Shown: positions 46,743-55,276, counted from the first letter of the stretch. The stretch: DNA of 64,000 nucleotides from Alloyangia pacifica (GCF_003111685.1 NZ_CP022189.1:946001-1010000), one strand, 5' to 3'. Made by a program: numbers and translations. The notes: a model not told the origin generated them from the letters alone.

Positions 46743-47468
46743 ATGACTGATGTGGCGGCAAGGAAACTCTTCGACCTCGTGAGTCGAGCGAACGTCGCAT
46801 TCACTCGGCAACCCAGCGTCAAGGCACTGGAAGGCGCCGAGGTTAGCGATTTTGCCGAGCTTATCTCCTCAGTAGTCAATCTGGTGCGCGATACTCGGGA
46901 TGAGATTCTTAGGGCGGAGTTTACGAGAGAAAATCACGCAGCCAGTTTGCTGCAGCGTTTGGACGATTCTCAACGCGCTGTGCTGAATAGCTTGGCGAAG
47001 CGGGGAAGCGGTAACACCACCGGTCCCCTTGTTCACGACATTCATGTTGAACGGTTTCTGAACATTGCGGAACAGCTGGAGAATGCCGGTATTCTGGCAG
47101 CTGAAATGGCCTCGCGTGAAGACATGGTCGGCGAAACCGAAGCCCTAATTGCCGAAGTAAAGAATTGGGACCTCGGCGATTACGCAAAGAGAACGTTGCT
47201 GATCCAGTTGAACTATGTGGTTCGCGTAGTGCAGGTGGCGGATACCTACTCAGACGCTGACCTCCGAATGCGGGTGAGGGAGGTCATCGCGAACTTTGCA
47301 GCCGAATTTGCTGAGATGGACAAGAAGCATCAAACCCACCTTGAGCGGTTGCTTATGTGGGCGCGACGCGGCTTCTTCACAGGGACTGTAGTGCTAGGTC
47401 TGACGGCGGATGTCGCGACGGTTACAGCCCTTCTGCCGGCACCGCCACTACAACTTGGAAGCCGGTGA
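46743..47468 (+). CDS. Cargo protein with one C-terminal membrane helix
   Basis: This 241-residue protein of unknown family is largely alpha-helical and charged, with one hydrophobic segment near the C terminus (about 208-232, FFTGTVVLGLTADVATVTAL). The topology suggests a cytoplasmic domain with a tail anchor. It is divergent from the Pycsar operon and lies between it and dif-like site D. It could be a further defence component or a separate cargo gene. It lacks the features of the known PycTM effectors. Low GC marks it as foreign. Confidence 0.7.
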   Translation: MTDVAARKLFDLVSRANVAFTRQPSVKALEGAEVSDFAELISSVVNLVRDTRDEILRAEFTRENHAASLLQRLDDSQRAVLNSLAKRGSGNTTGPLVHDIHVERFLNIAEQLENAGILAAEMASREDMVGETEALIAEVKNWDLGDYAKRTLLIQLNYVVRVVQVADTYSDADLRMRVREVIANFAAEFAEMDKKHQTHLERLLMWARRGFFTGTVVLGLTADVATVTALLPAPPLQLGSR

Positions 47469-47550
47469 GACCACGTCCCCATGCTCGAAATGGGTCTTGC
47501 TCGACTGAACAATCGTGCGCGACGTGAAAAACGCGATCCTCTTGCATGAC

Positions 47551-47578
47551 CTAGAACATACTGGGCCTTATGCGAACT
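47551..47578 (-). other. dif-like Xer recombination site D
   Basis: On the minus strand the left arm is AGTTCGCATAA, the centre GGCCCA and the right arm GTATGTTCTAG. This is the best match to the XerC-6-XerD pattern. It lies between the cargo and the phage repressor, where two genes converge, so it is not a promoter. Confidence 0.65.
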
Positions 47579-47616
47579 TGGCGTGGCTCAAGGTCCAGCC
47601 GTAGACAGCCCTGCCA

Positions 47617-48345
47617 TCAATCCGAGACGTGGCTCCACCAGATGACTTTTCCGATGAACTGCAACCTTTCAACCTCTTCTCCTGAGAACGTCTCTGGATC
47701 GAATAGACGACGGTTTTCTTGGTAGAGTGTTATCGCGTTGGAGGCTGAACGCCTTGCCGCCATGATCCTGTATTCATGATCAACTTTCAAAACGAAGATT
47801 TCGTCATGAACTACATGTTTCAGTTGCCTTTTCATCGGGCGAGTGCGGGGCGATCGCTTTTTCGTGTCGATCAGAAGCGTGTCGCCGTCCCAAATTAGCG
47901 GCTCCATTAAGGAGCTTTTATTTCTGAGTAAACAGAGGTGCTCGGGTGAGCTGCCGATACTATTGAGCCAGTCTGTTCGGAAAGCGAGTGTCTCAGCATC
48001 TCTTAGAGCGTCCACGCCTTCATAGGGTCCGTCACGGTCTATATCGAGCGTTCGACTGATAAGAGTGAATTCATCGATAAACTGGATTGTTTGATGGTGC
48101 GAAGGCGGGCGCGCGTTTTTTCGCGGTGGGCCAAAGTAGAACTCAATACCTAGAGCTTCGCAAATTTGCTGGGTCTTCGAGAGCGTCGGACCAGCACTCG
48201 CTCTTGAGGTGTTTTTCGCACTTCTGAGCAGGTTCCGGATCGTATCTGGCGGAAGGTCAAACTTCTCTTCTGCGGCTGACGGCCTAAGGCCGAGCTCCTC
48301 GAGGCGAGCCTCCACGCACTTAATGAATTCCATAGGCGCATCCAT
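47617..48345 (-). CDS. Mu-like phage C repressor (LexA/S24-like fold)
   Basis: This 242-residue protein has an N-terminal helix-turn-helix (about 8-70) and a C-terminal S24/LexA-like domain (about 118-235: LMEPLIWDGDTLLID and DEIFVLKVDHEYRI). In S24 peptidases the serine lies in DSM before EP; here that place reads SLM, and the Lys of the later strand is not seen. Self-cleavage is therefore unlikely. It is oriented opposite to the early genes with the operators between, as in Mu. An internal ATG at codon 5 is an alternative start. Confidence 0.8.
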   Translation of the reverse strand: MDAPMEFIKCVEARLEELGLRPSAAEEKFDLPPDTIRNLLRSAKNTSRASAGPTLSKTQQICEALGIEFYFGPPRKNARPPSHHQTIQFIDEFTLISRTLDIDRDGPYEGVDALRDAETLAFRTDWLNSIGSSPEHLCLLRNKSSLMEPLIWDGDTLLIDTKKRSPRTRPMKRQLKHVVHDEIFVLKVDHEYRIMAARRSASNAITLYQENRRLFDPETFSGEEVERLQFIGKVIWWSHVSD

Positions 48346-48351
48346 GACATC

Positions 48352-48421
48352 GGTAGGGATACCGGGAAAAAAACTCGTTGACTATCGGTAACGATACCAT
48401 AATTGTATATGGTAACGATAC
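48352..48421. promoter_or_regulatory. Three operator-like repeats of the lysis-lysogeny switch
   Basis: GGTAGGGATACC (48352-48363), GGTAACGATACC (48386-48397) and GGTAACGATACC (48410-48421) share GGTA-N4-TACC dyad ends. They lie between the repressor gene and the divergent early genes, as the Mu operators do. Spacings are 34 and 24 bp. Confidence 0.7.
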
Positions 48422-48433
48422 CGGGAGATTGCC

Positions 48434-48691
48434 ATGAGCACAACGATCATTACGGCCATAGCGAGCGCCTACATCGCTCATACTGGGCTGAAGGAATCCA
48501 CAGTATCCACCTATGCTTTGAATGACGGGAAGCGTTTGGCGATGTACCGGAGAGGCATCGCCGACCTTACTACCTCGCGCTTTCATAGGACCATGAATTG
48601 GTTCGATGAAAACTGGCCCGAGGACCTCCAGTGGCCCCGAGACGTTGATCGGCCGAGCTGCATGCGAGCGGTGGCTCGGAGGCGGTCATGA
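48434..48691 (+). CDS. Cro/Ner-like early regulator
   Basis: This is an 85-residue basic protein. The middle (about 15-45: HTGLKESTVSTYALNDGKRLAMYRRG) looks like a helix-turn-helix. It has the position of Ner in Mu, being the first gene rightward of the operators. The start has GGGAGATTGCC upstream and the last operator lies in its leader. The role as a repressor of early transcription is inferred from position and size. Confidence 0.65.
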   Translation: MSTTIITAIASAYIAHTGLKESTVSTYALNDGKRLAMYRRGIADLTTSRFHRTMNWFDENWPEDLQWPRDVDRPSCMRAVARRRS

Positions 48692-48996
48692 CTAAGTTTC
48701 CCAATGACAGGCTAGTGAAGTCCACCGATGTTCAGTTGAGGCCAGAGGTCAGGTCAGACGGTGGACGCCTGATGCTGGTGGTTCATTCCGAATGCGTGGA
48801 AGACGCGACTTGTGAACGTTCGAGAGGGTTCCGCCCAAATTTATGGCGTCTAACTCAGTGGAGTTGTCGGAGTTCGTCAAAGCTTCGTAAAGCAGAGGCG
48901 CGGTTTTCGGATAGCATTTGGGGAGACGCGGTCTCCGGAGCTTGTCTCCTGATTATTGCAACCTCGCTCCTGTTCATTCTGTGGGGGCTGCAATGA
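48688..48996 (+). CDS. Small phage protein with a C-terminal membrane helix
   Basis: This 102-residue reading frame overlaps the previous stop (ATGA) and the next start, which favours a real gene. It has one hydrophobic segment at 80-100 (GACLLIIATSLLFILWGL). No family is recognised. It might be a superinfection or host-takeover factor; that is a guess. Confidence 0.5.
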   Translation: MTKFPNDRLVKSTDVQLRPEVRSDGGRLMLVVHSECVEDATCERSRGFRPNLWRLTQWSCRSSSKLRKAEARFSDSIWGDAVSGACLLIIATSLLFILWGLQ

Positions 48997-49886
48997 ACGC
49001 TGGGGAAACAGCAGAAGTTCAGAAAACCATCACCGAATTGCGGGTGAGCGACATTGTCATCGGTGACCGCCTTCGTCCTGTATCCGACGCTGGCGTAGTC
49101 GCAATCATCGCTTCGATAGAAGAGCTGGGGGTCATGAAGGACCCAATCCACGTTCGCAAAGTGAAACACCGTGGCGGCGAATATGTGCTCCTCGCGGGCG
49201 CCCACCGGCTTGCCAGCGCGCAGCGTCTCGGCTGGGAGACCATCAAGGTCACCTGCTGGACCTGCAATGATGATTTCGCGCGGCTGATGGAGATCGACGA
49301 CAACCTCGCGGGTGCGGAGCTGACGGCATTGGATACTGCGGTGTTCCTGGCCGAACGCAAGCGCCTCTATGAGAAACTGCACCCTGAAGCGAAGCGCGGT
49401 GCAGCTGGTGCAAATGCCCGCTGGGATGCAACGGAACAAAGTTCCGTTGCATTTTCGACGGCGACCGCAGAGAAATTCGGCCTGTCCGCTCGACAGGTGC
49501 GCAAGATTGTCGCCGCAGGTGACTGCCTCGCGCCTGATGAGGTCCGCAAACTTCGCAGCGCCCCGCGTGCGGTCAGCCTCAAGGATCTGCAGGAAATCGG
49601 CAAGATCGGTCAGCCCGCCGAGCGGTATCATGTGGTTGAAACCCTCGCCGCCGGCGGCGCGAAGAACGCTGCGAAGGCCCGCAAGCTCTGGAAGGCAGAG
49701 CAGGGCCTTGCGCCGGAGCCGCCGCGGCCTGCCGAGCAGGAATACATGCGCCTCCTCGACAGCTGGGACCGCAGCCGGAAATCCTCCCGCAAGCTCTTCC
49801 TAGGAGAACGCCTCGACGAGGTTCGAGCACTGCTCGCGGAAATCGGTGACGGCGATGATCTGGAAGGGGTGGAGAGCGATGACTGA
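48993..49886 (+). CDS. ParB/Srx-domain early phage protein
   Basis: This 297-residue protein has an N-terminal ParB-like nuclease/CTPase domain (about 15-110) with VLLAGAHRLASAQRLGW, the GxHR-type motif. A helix-turn-helix-like middle (KFGLSARQVRKIVAAG) and a charged C terminus follow. Several alphaproteobacterial Mu-like phages carry such a gene before the transposase. It could help regulate or position transposition. It overlaps the flanking genes by a few bases, so it is in the early operon. Confidence 0.8.
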   Translation: MNAGETAEVQKTITELRVSDIVIGDRLRPVSDAGVVAIIASIEELGVMKDPIHVRKVKHRGGEYVLLAGAHRLASAQRLGWETIKVTCWTCNDDFARLMEIDDNLAGAELTALDTAVFLAERKRLYEKLHPEAKRGAAGANARWDATEQSSVAFSTATAEKFGLSARQVRKIVAAGDCLAPDEVRKLRSAPRAVSLKDLQEIGKIGQPAERYHVVETLAAGGAKNAAKARKLWKAEQGLAPEPPRPAEQEYMRLLDSWDRSRKSSRKLFLGERLDEVRALLAEIGDGDDLEGVESDD

Positions 49887-51993
49887 CACTCCCACGCAGG
49901 AATGGTGGAGTGCTGCGGAACTCGCGGAGGCGGGGCTGCCGGGCCTTCCCACCACCAAGCGCAAGATCAACGAGCTTGCCGCTCGTGAAGGGTGGAAGAA
50001 CCGCGCAGGCAAAGTGCGCCGGCGCCGTGCTGCCGGAGGCGGTATGGAGTACCATTGGTCGCTGCTGCCCCTGCGTGCTCGGCTGCAGCTGACCGCGCCG
50101 CGCGAGGCAGTACCGGAGCCGTTCCTTTCTCGGACCGCCGCCTGGGCAGAGTTCGAGGCGGCGACGGGTGCGGCCCAGGCGAAGGCGCGCAAGCGGCTGG
50201 AGGTCCTGCAGGAAGTTGAAGCGCTGGAGGGGGCGGGTCTCACCCGCAGCCTGGCGGTCAAGTCCGCCGCCAAGAATACGGGCAGCGCGGTCAAGTCAAT
50301 CTGGAACTGGTTCGAGAAGATCAACGGCATCGCCGAGGAAGATCGCCTAGCCTATCTCGTTGACCGCCGCGGGGTAAAGAAGCCCAAGTCCGCCGTCACT
50401 GCGTCGCCGGAGTTCTGCGAGATCGTCAAGAGCGCCTTCCTGCGCCAGGGCGGGCCGGAGTTCACTGCCTGCTACGATTGGGCTGTGGACATCGCCGAAG
50501 CTGAAGGCCTACCGATCCTGCCGATCCACACCGTGCGGCGCTGGTATCAGAGCACGGTCTCCAAGCCGACCGAGATTTACCACCGCAAGGGGGCCGAGGC
50601 GCTGCGCCGATCCTTCCCGCATCAGACCCGCGACAAGGCGGCGATGGTGCCGCTGGAGTGCATCCAGGGCGACTACCACAAGTTCGACGTCTTCGTGCGC
50701 TGGCCGGGCGAGAAGGACCCCGTGCGTCCGCAGGGCGTGTTCTTCTCGGACGTCCACTCGGGCAAGATGCTCGCCTGGCGTCTGGACCTCACCGCCAACA
50801 GCCACACGGTGCAGCTGGCGATCGGCGACGTGATCGAACGCTTCGGCGTGCCGCAGGCGGCGCTCCTCGATAACGGTCGCGAGTTCGCGGCCAAGGTGAT
50901 CACCGGCGGCGCGGAAACGCGCTTCCGCTTCAAGATCACCGACGAGGACATCCCGGGGCTTCTGCCCATGATGGGCGTCAAGGTCCATTGGGCCACGCCT
51001 TACTCGGGCCAGTCCAAGCCTATCGAGCGGGCCTTCCGCGACTTCTGCTCGCGCATCGCCAAGCACCCGGCTTTCGAGGGCGCCTATACCGGCAACAAGC
51101 CCGACGCGAAGCCGGAGAACTATGGCAACCGCGCCATCCCGCTCGAAGCGTTCCGGGAGGTGATGGAGCGCGAGGTCGAGAAGCACAACGCTCGCACCGG
51201 GCGCCGCAGTGAAGTGGCCTTTGGCAGGTCGTTCAACGACGTGTTCAACGAGGGATATAAGACAGCACCAATTCGCCGTGCCACCGACGAACAGCGACGC
51301 CTCTGGCTGCTGCGCGCGGAAGGCCTTCGCGCCGCCACCAAAAATGGCGAGCTCAAACTGCATGGCTCGCGCTACTGGGGCGAGTGGATGTACCGCATCG
51401 CCGGCCAGAAGGTGGTCGCGCGCTTCGATGGCGACAAGCTCCATGCCGGGCTGCACGTCTATGACCTCAGCGGCTCCTACCTCGGCCACGCGCCCTGCCT
51501 CGAGAAGGGCGACTTCCTCGACGTGCAGGCGGCGCGCGACGTGGCGCGCAAGCGCAACCAGTTCGTGCGCACTGCCCGCGAGGCTGCGAAGGCCGAGAAG
51601 GAGTTCAGCGCCGCCGAGATCGCAGCGCGCCTCAAGGCCGCTGGCAAGATCGTCGGGGACGAGCTGCCCGAGGCAGAGGTGGTGAAGCTGGTGGCGCCGC
51701 ATCCGAAGGCCCCTTCAGGCCTGCGCCGCCGCCAGCCGAGCGCCGAGCAGCGCGAGGCCGACGAGCGCCTCGAGGCGCAGGTCACCCGTCTTTCCAGCCG
51801 TCGCGCCGCACAGGCCGCGCCCGACGACGATCCCGAAACCAGATTTGCCCGGGCTCTCGAGCTCGAAGCAATGCTTGCCAACGAGCAAGCTCTCACGCCG
51901 GCGCAGTCCGATTGGCTCGCCGAATACCAGCAATCAGCAGAATACCGGGGCTTCGTACGCGTGCATCGACGCCTCGGGAAAAACGACAAGTAA
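49879..51993 (+). CDS. MuA-like DDE transposase
   Basis: This 704-residue protein has a Mu-type winged HTH at the N terminus (about 8-60, EWWSAAELAEAGLPGLPTT) and an integrase-fold catalytic core. The DDE triad reads Asp265 (GDYH), Asp331 (LLDNGREF) and Glu383 (KPIERAF), close to MuA positions. The C-terminal 140 residues hold the MuB/ClpX-type tail. It catalyses replicative transposition of the phage. It overlaps the ParB-like gene and precedes the MuB-like gene by 19 bp. Confidence 0.95.
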   Translation: MTDTPTQEWWSAAELAEAGLPGLPTTKRKINELAAREGWKNRAGKVRRRRAAGGGMEYHWSLLPLRARLQLTAPREAVPEPFLSRTAAWAEFEAATGAAQAKARKRLEVLQEVEALEGAGLTRSLAVKSAAKNTGSAVKSIWNWFEKINGIAEEDRLAYLVDRRGVKKPKSAVTASPEFCEIVKSAFLRQGGPEFTACYDWAVDIAEAEGLPILPIHTVRRWYQSTVSKPTEIYHRKGAEALRRSFPHQTRDKAAMVPLECIQGDYHKFDVFVRWPGEKDPVRPQGVFFSDVHSGKMLAWRLDLTANSHTVQLAIGDVIERFGVPQAALLDNGREFAAKVITGGAETRFRFKITDEDIPGLLPMMGVKVHWATPYSGQSKPIERAFRDFCSRIAKHPAFEGAYTGNKPDAKPENYGNRAIPLEAFREVMEREVEKHNARTGRRSEVAFGRSFNDVFNEGYKTAPIRRATDEQRRLWLLRAEGLRAATKNGELKLHGSRYWGEWMYRIAGQKVVARFDGDKLHAGLHVYDLSGSYLGHAPCLEKGDFLDVQAARDVARKRNQFVRTAREAAKAEKEFSAAEIAARLKAAGKIVGDELPEAEVVKLVAPHPKAPSGLRRRQPSAEQREADERLEAQVTRLSSRRAAQAAPDDDPETRFARALELEAMLANEQALTPAQSDWLAEYQQSAEYRGFVRVHRRLGKNDK

Positions 51994-52012
51994 GGGTAAA
52001 GAGGAGTAGAGC

Positions 52013-52789
52013 ATGACGCCGTCCATCGCACCTCTGCGCAACGTCGCAGCATTGGTCAGCCTGGTCGAAAGGGTACAGACCAGGACCTTTGGCCTTCCGG
52101 GCATGGCAACCTTTTATGGTCCGAGCGGGTGGGGCAAAACCACCGCCGTGACCTTCGCGTCCAATGAGTTCCAGGCACACTGTGTCCAGGTCAAAGACTG
52201 CTGGACACCGACCTATCTCGCGCAGGCCATCCTGCGGGAAATCGGACTGCCGAACGTCCGTGGCGGGGTTGCCGCCATGGTCGACGCCATCGGCGCGCAG
52301 CTTGCGCGCACTGAGCGGCCGCTGATCATCGACGACGCACAGTACCTGCTGCGCAAGCGCATGATCGAGCTGACCCGCGACATCTACGAGAGCAGCCAGG
52401 CCACGGTGATCCTCGTGGGTGAAGAGAAGCTGCCGCAGGAACTGACCCGGTGGGAGAACATCCACAACCGCCAGCTCGCCTGGGAAGCAGCGCTGCCGTG
52501 CAACCTCTCGGACGCTGAGAAGCTCTGCGAGATTTACTGCCGCGGCGTCGAGGTCGAGACCGAGCTGCTCTCGGCAATCGTCGAGGCTTCGAACGGATCG
52601 ATCCGCCGGGTGGCAACCAACCTCGCGCGCGTGCAGGAGCTGGCACGCACCCGCGGCACCACCGTGGCCACGCGCGCCTTCTGGGGGGATCGTGCCTTCC
52701 AGACCGGCCAGCCGCCCGAGGTCCGGCGTGTCGATGACTTCCGTCCCAGCACGGTCAGCGCTCTGCGCGGGAAGGCAAAATCCGCATGA
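52013..52789 (+). CDS. MuB-like AAA ATPase
   Basis: This 258-residue AAA protein has Walker A GPSGWGKTT (36-44), Walker B LIIDDAQYL and sensor-1 TVILVGEE. MuB-type ATPases bind target DNA, recruit the transposase and give target immunity. It lacks the long N-terminal HTH of classical MuB, as is common for TniB/MuB relatives. It overlaps the next gene by 4 bp. Confidence 0.92.
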   Translation: MTPSIAPLRNVAALVSLVERVQTRTFGLPGMATFYGPSGWGKTTAVTFASNEFQAHCVQVKDCWTPTYLAQAILREIGLPNVRGGVAAMVDAIGAQLARTERPLIIDDAQYLLRKRMIELTRDIYESSQATVILVGEEKLPQELTRWENIHNRQLAWEAALPCNLSDAEKLCEIYCRGVEVETELLSAIVEASNGSIRRVATNLARVQELARTRGTTVATRAFWGDRAFQTGQPPEVRRVDDFRPSTVSALRGKAKSA

Positions 52790-53355
52790 CTACCGACTTC
52801 ACTACCGACTTCCGCTCCGACATGGAGAAGCACGCCTGGGGCATGGTTGAAAGCCTGCCCGAGTTCCACTGGACTGACCTGACCGCCAAGGGCATCGCCC
52901 AGCACACGGCGCAGGCCTTCGTGCGCCGCTGGCAGCAGACTGGCCGCATCCGCCTCAGCCGCCGCGACGAGCAGCAGCGCAAGCTCTTCGTCAGCGCCGC
53001 CCGCGCCATTCCGGTTCTGCCGCCCCGCGCGGCGACGGATCGGCAGGCGACGCCAGAGGGCAACATGTGGCGCACCATGCGCCGCCTGGTGACCTTCACC
53101 CCGACCGATCTCGCCGCGCACTCCAATGCCGGCGGCGTCGAGGTGACGCTCGACAAGGCGCGGGCCTACTGCCGCCAGATGCTGAGCGCCGACTACCTGA
53201 AGGTGCGCGAGACCGCGATCCCCGGTCGCCGCGAGCCGCGGTACCGGCTCATCCGGGATACCGGTCCGCTTGCCCCGCGCACACGCCAGCTCACCGGCAT
53301 CTTCGATCCCAACGACAACCGGTTCATGCCGGCAGACCGGGAGGTGGCGCGATGA
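52786..53355 (+). CDS. Phage early protein, 189 residues
   Basis: No confident family. The protein is basic. Residues 30-60 (GIAQHTAQAFVRRWQQTGRIRL) look like a winged helix, and the C terminus repeats a similar pattern (about 105-150). It sits in the early operon with 4-bp overlaps on both sides. DNA binding is inferred. Confidence 0.65.
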   Translation: MTTDFTTDFRSDMEKHAWGMVESLPEFHWTDLTAKGIAQHTAQAFVRRWQQTGRIRLSRRDEQQRKLFVSAARAIPVLPPRAATDRQATPEGNMWRTMRRLVTFTPTDLAAHSNAGGVEVTLDKARAYCRQMLSADYLKVRETAIPGRREPRYRLIRDTGPLAPRTRQLTGIFDPNDNRFMPADREVAR

Positions 53356-53744
53356 GTGTCCTGGCAACGGCCCGCGAAGCATGGGGGGAAAGCTGCCCCG
53401 ACTGGATCGAAGCGCTGGCGGTCGAATGCGATCGCACGAGCCAGAACCAGACGGCGAAACGGCTTGAGCGCAGCACCGCGATGATCTCGAAGGTTCTGCG
53501 CAACAAGTACCCGGCCGACATGCAGGCGATCGAGGATGTGGTGCGCGGTGCGCTCATGTCCGAGACCATTGCATGCCCGGCCCTGGGCGACATCGGCAAG
53601 CAGACCTGCCGGAAGTGGCGCAAGAAGTCGCGCGACTTCGAGAACGTCAACAGCCTCTACGTGCAGATGTTCCGCGCCTGCAATCGCTGCCCCCGCAACG
53701 ACACCGAGAAGATGGCCAAAGGCCACGAAGGAGACCTGACATGA
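53352..53744 (+). CDS. Phage HTH protein with a Cys cluster
   Basis: This 130-residue protein has a LacI-like helix-turn-helix (about 32-53: QTAKRLERSTAMISKVLRNK). Four C-terminal cysteines (75, 86, 110, 113) could bind a metal. Proteins of this type occur in Mu-like phages between B and DUF3164. The role is unknown. Confidence 0.7.
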   Translation: MSVLATAREAWGESCPDWIEALAVECDRTSQNQTAKRLERSTAMISKVLRNKYPADMQAIEDVVRGALMSETIACPALGDIGKQTCRKWRKKSRDFENVNSLYVQMFRACNRCPRNDTEKMAKGHEGDLT

Positions 53745-54361
53745 CCGCACAGCCGACAATTCCCGAAGGCTATATGAAGAACGGTCGAGGGGAGCTGATC
53801 CCCGAGGCCAAGGTGAAGCCCGAAGACAAGCTCGAGGATGATCTGGTCCGCCGCATGGCCGCGCTGGCGCGTTCGACGAGCGGGGAGCTGGCCAAGCTGA
53901 AGGCGCTCGCGATGGGCGAGGCCGAGGCGTTCCAGGCTGAGGTCGCGTCGCTCTATGGCGCTATCAAGGGCGGCGCAAAGGGCAACATGACCCTGCGCAG
54001 CTTTGATGGCTCGCTCGAGCTGCAGGTCGCGGTCTCCGAGCACATCACCTTCGGCCCGCAGCTGAAGGCGGCGAAGGAGCTGATCGACAACTGCATCGAG
54101 CGGTGGGCCCAGCACAGCGATGACAACCTGCGCGTCATCGTGCTCGACGCCTTCCAGGTCAACAAGGCGGGGCGGATCGACACGCAGCGCGTGCTCGGCC
54201 TGCGCCGCCTGTCGATCGAGGATGCCGAGTGGAAGCGCGCCATGGACGCGATCTCGGACGCCGTGCGCGTGTCGGGCTCCAAGACCTACGTGCGCTTCTA
54301 CGAGATCGACCCTGAGACCGGGGACCGCTCGCCGATCTCGCTCGATCTGGCCAGCGTCTGA
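53741..54361 (+). CDS. DUF3164 family phage protein
   Basis: This 206-residue protein matches the Mu-like phage DUF3164 family by its order of a GYMKNGRGELIPE opening, the charged middle and ISDAVRVSGSKTYVRFYE near the C terminus. Members are thought to act in replication or recombination. The start at 53741 has AAGGAGACCTGAC upstream. Confidence 0.88.
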   Translation: MTAQPTIPEGYMKNGRGELIPEAKVKPEDKLEDDLVRRMAALARSTSGELAKLKALAMGEAEAFQAEVASLYGAIKGGAKGNMTLRSFDGSLELQVAVSEHITFGPQLKAAKELIDNCIERWAQHSDDNLRVIVLDAFQVNKAGRIDTQRVLGLRRLSIEDAEWKRAMDAISDAVRVSGSKTYVRFYEIDPETGDRSPISLDLASV

Positions 54362-54372
54362 GGGAGCGCGGG

Positions 54373-54555
54373 ATGGTGCTCTGGGTTCTTGGTGCGCTTC
54401 TTTTGGGCGCGACGGTGTGGGCGGCGATGTACGCCGGCTACACCCTTTCGGGGTGGGAGCAGGGCGCGGTCAGCAAGCGCCAGGCGCGCTTTGCGGTCGT
54501 CGGCGCCGCGCTTCTCACCATGGCCATGCTGGCGCTGATCATGGGGGGCATGTGA
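54373..54555 (+). CDS. Small two-helix membrane protein
   Basis: This 60-residue protein has two hydrophobic segments (1-22 and 42-58). It overlaps the next gene (TGATG). No family is recognised. It is possibly an early-region membrane protein of the phage. Confidence 0.65.
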   Translation: MVLWVLGALLLGATVWAAMYAGYTLSGWEQGAVSKRQARFAVVGAALLTMAMLALIMGGM

Positions 54556-55010
54556 TGACGCGATCCCTGCAACGCATGATCCACGTTGGCTGCCGTGAGC
54601 TCGGCCTCGACAGCGAGGCGCGGCGCGGCCTGCAGCTGGCGGTGACCGGCAAGGCCAGCCTGTCGCAGATGAATGAAGCCGAGTTGAAGCTGGTGGTGAA
54701 CCGCTTGAAACAGGATGGCTTCAAGCCCGAGCAGCGCAAGGCCGGCAAGCGCAAGCCGGCCCCGCGCGCTGACCTGCGGCTGATCCATGTGATCTGGCGC
54801 AAGCTCGGCGAGGCGGGCGAGCTCGAGCGTCCCGATCGGGCCGGGCTCAACGCCTTCATCCGCGTCCGCTTCGAGAAAAGCTGGGGCATGGTGCCGGCGG
54901 ATGTCGACATGCTGCGCGAGTGGCAGCAGATCGACGATGTGCTGCAGGCGCTGATGTCGTGGGGCAAGCGCGCCTCGATCGACTTCGATTGGTCGGGGCT
55001 GCGCAAATGA
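54555..55010 (+). CDS. GemA/gp16-like regulatory protein
   Basis: This 151-residue protein resembles Mu gp16/GemA, with LQRMIHVGCRELGLDSEARR, LKLVVNRLKQDGFKP and RLIHVIWRKLGEAG. GemA affects host gene expression. The start at 54555 overlaps the previous stop. It overlaps the next gene by 4 bp. Confidence 0.85.
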   Translation: MTRSLQRMIHVGCRELGLDSEARRGLQLAVTGKASLSQMNEAELKLVVNRLKQDGFKPEQRKAGKRKPAPRADLRLIHVIWRKLGEAGELERPDRAGLNAFIRVRFEKSWGMVPADVDMLREWQQIDDVLQALMSWGKRASIDFDWSGLRK

Positions 55011-55276
55011 AAAAGCCGCGGCACCCTGTCTCGGATCACGCCGTGCTGCGCTACCTCGAGCGCGTGGAAGGCATGGACGTCGAGGGCGTGCGTCGCGACA
55101 TTGGTCGGCGCGTCGATGCCGCTCTCGCGGGCGCCGAACGGGCGAGCGGCGTGACATTGGGCGGCTTCAGCTACCGCATCGGTGAAAGCGGCATCGTGTC
55201 GACGGTCCGCCGTGCGTCCCGCCCCGAACGCGGCCGGCCCAAGCGCCGCGGCCCGCGGGTTCGTGACGATGATTGA
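55007..55276 (+). CDS. Small phage protein, 89 residues
   Basis: A basic protein without a recognised family. It opens MKKPRHPVSDHAVLRYLERVEG, and the C terminus is Arg/Pro-rich. Similar small proteins lie before mor in Mu-like phages. It overlaps both neighbours. Confidence 0.65.
   Translation: MKKPRHPVSDHAVLRYLERVEGMDVEGVRRDIGRRVDAALAGAERASGVTLGGFSYRIGESGIVSTVRRASRPERGRPKRRGPRVRDDD

Noticed and set aside
42903..48345. CRISPR array among the short repeats of the cargo region
   Set aside because: The repeats are few, irregularly spaced and separated by genes; no cas genes are present.
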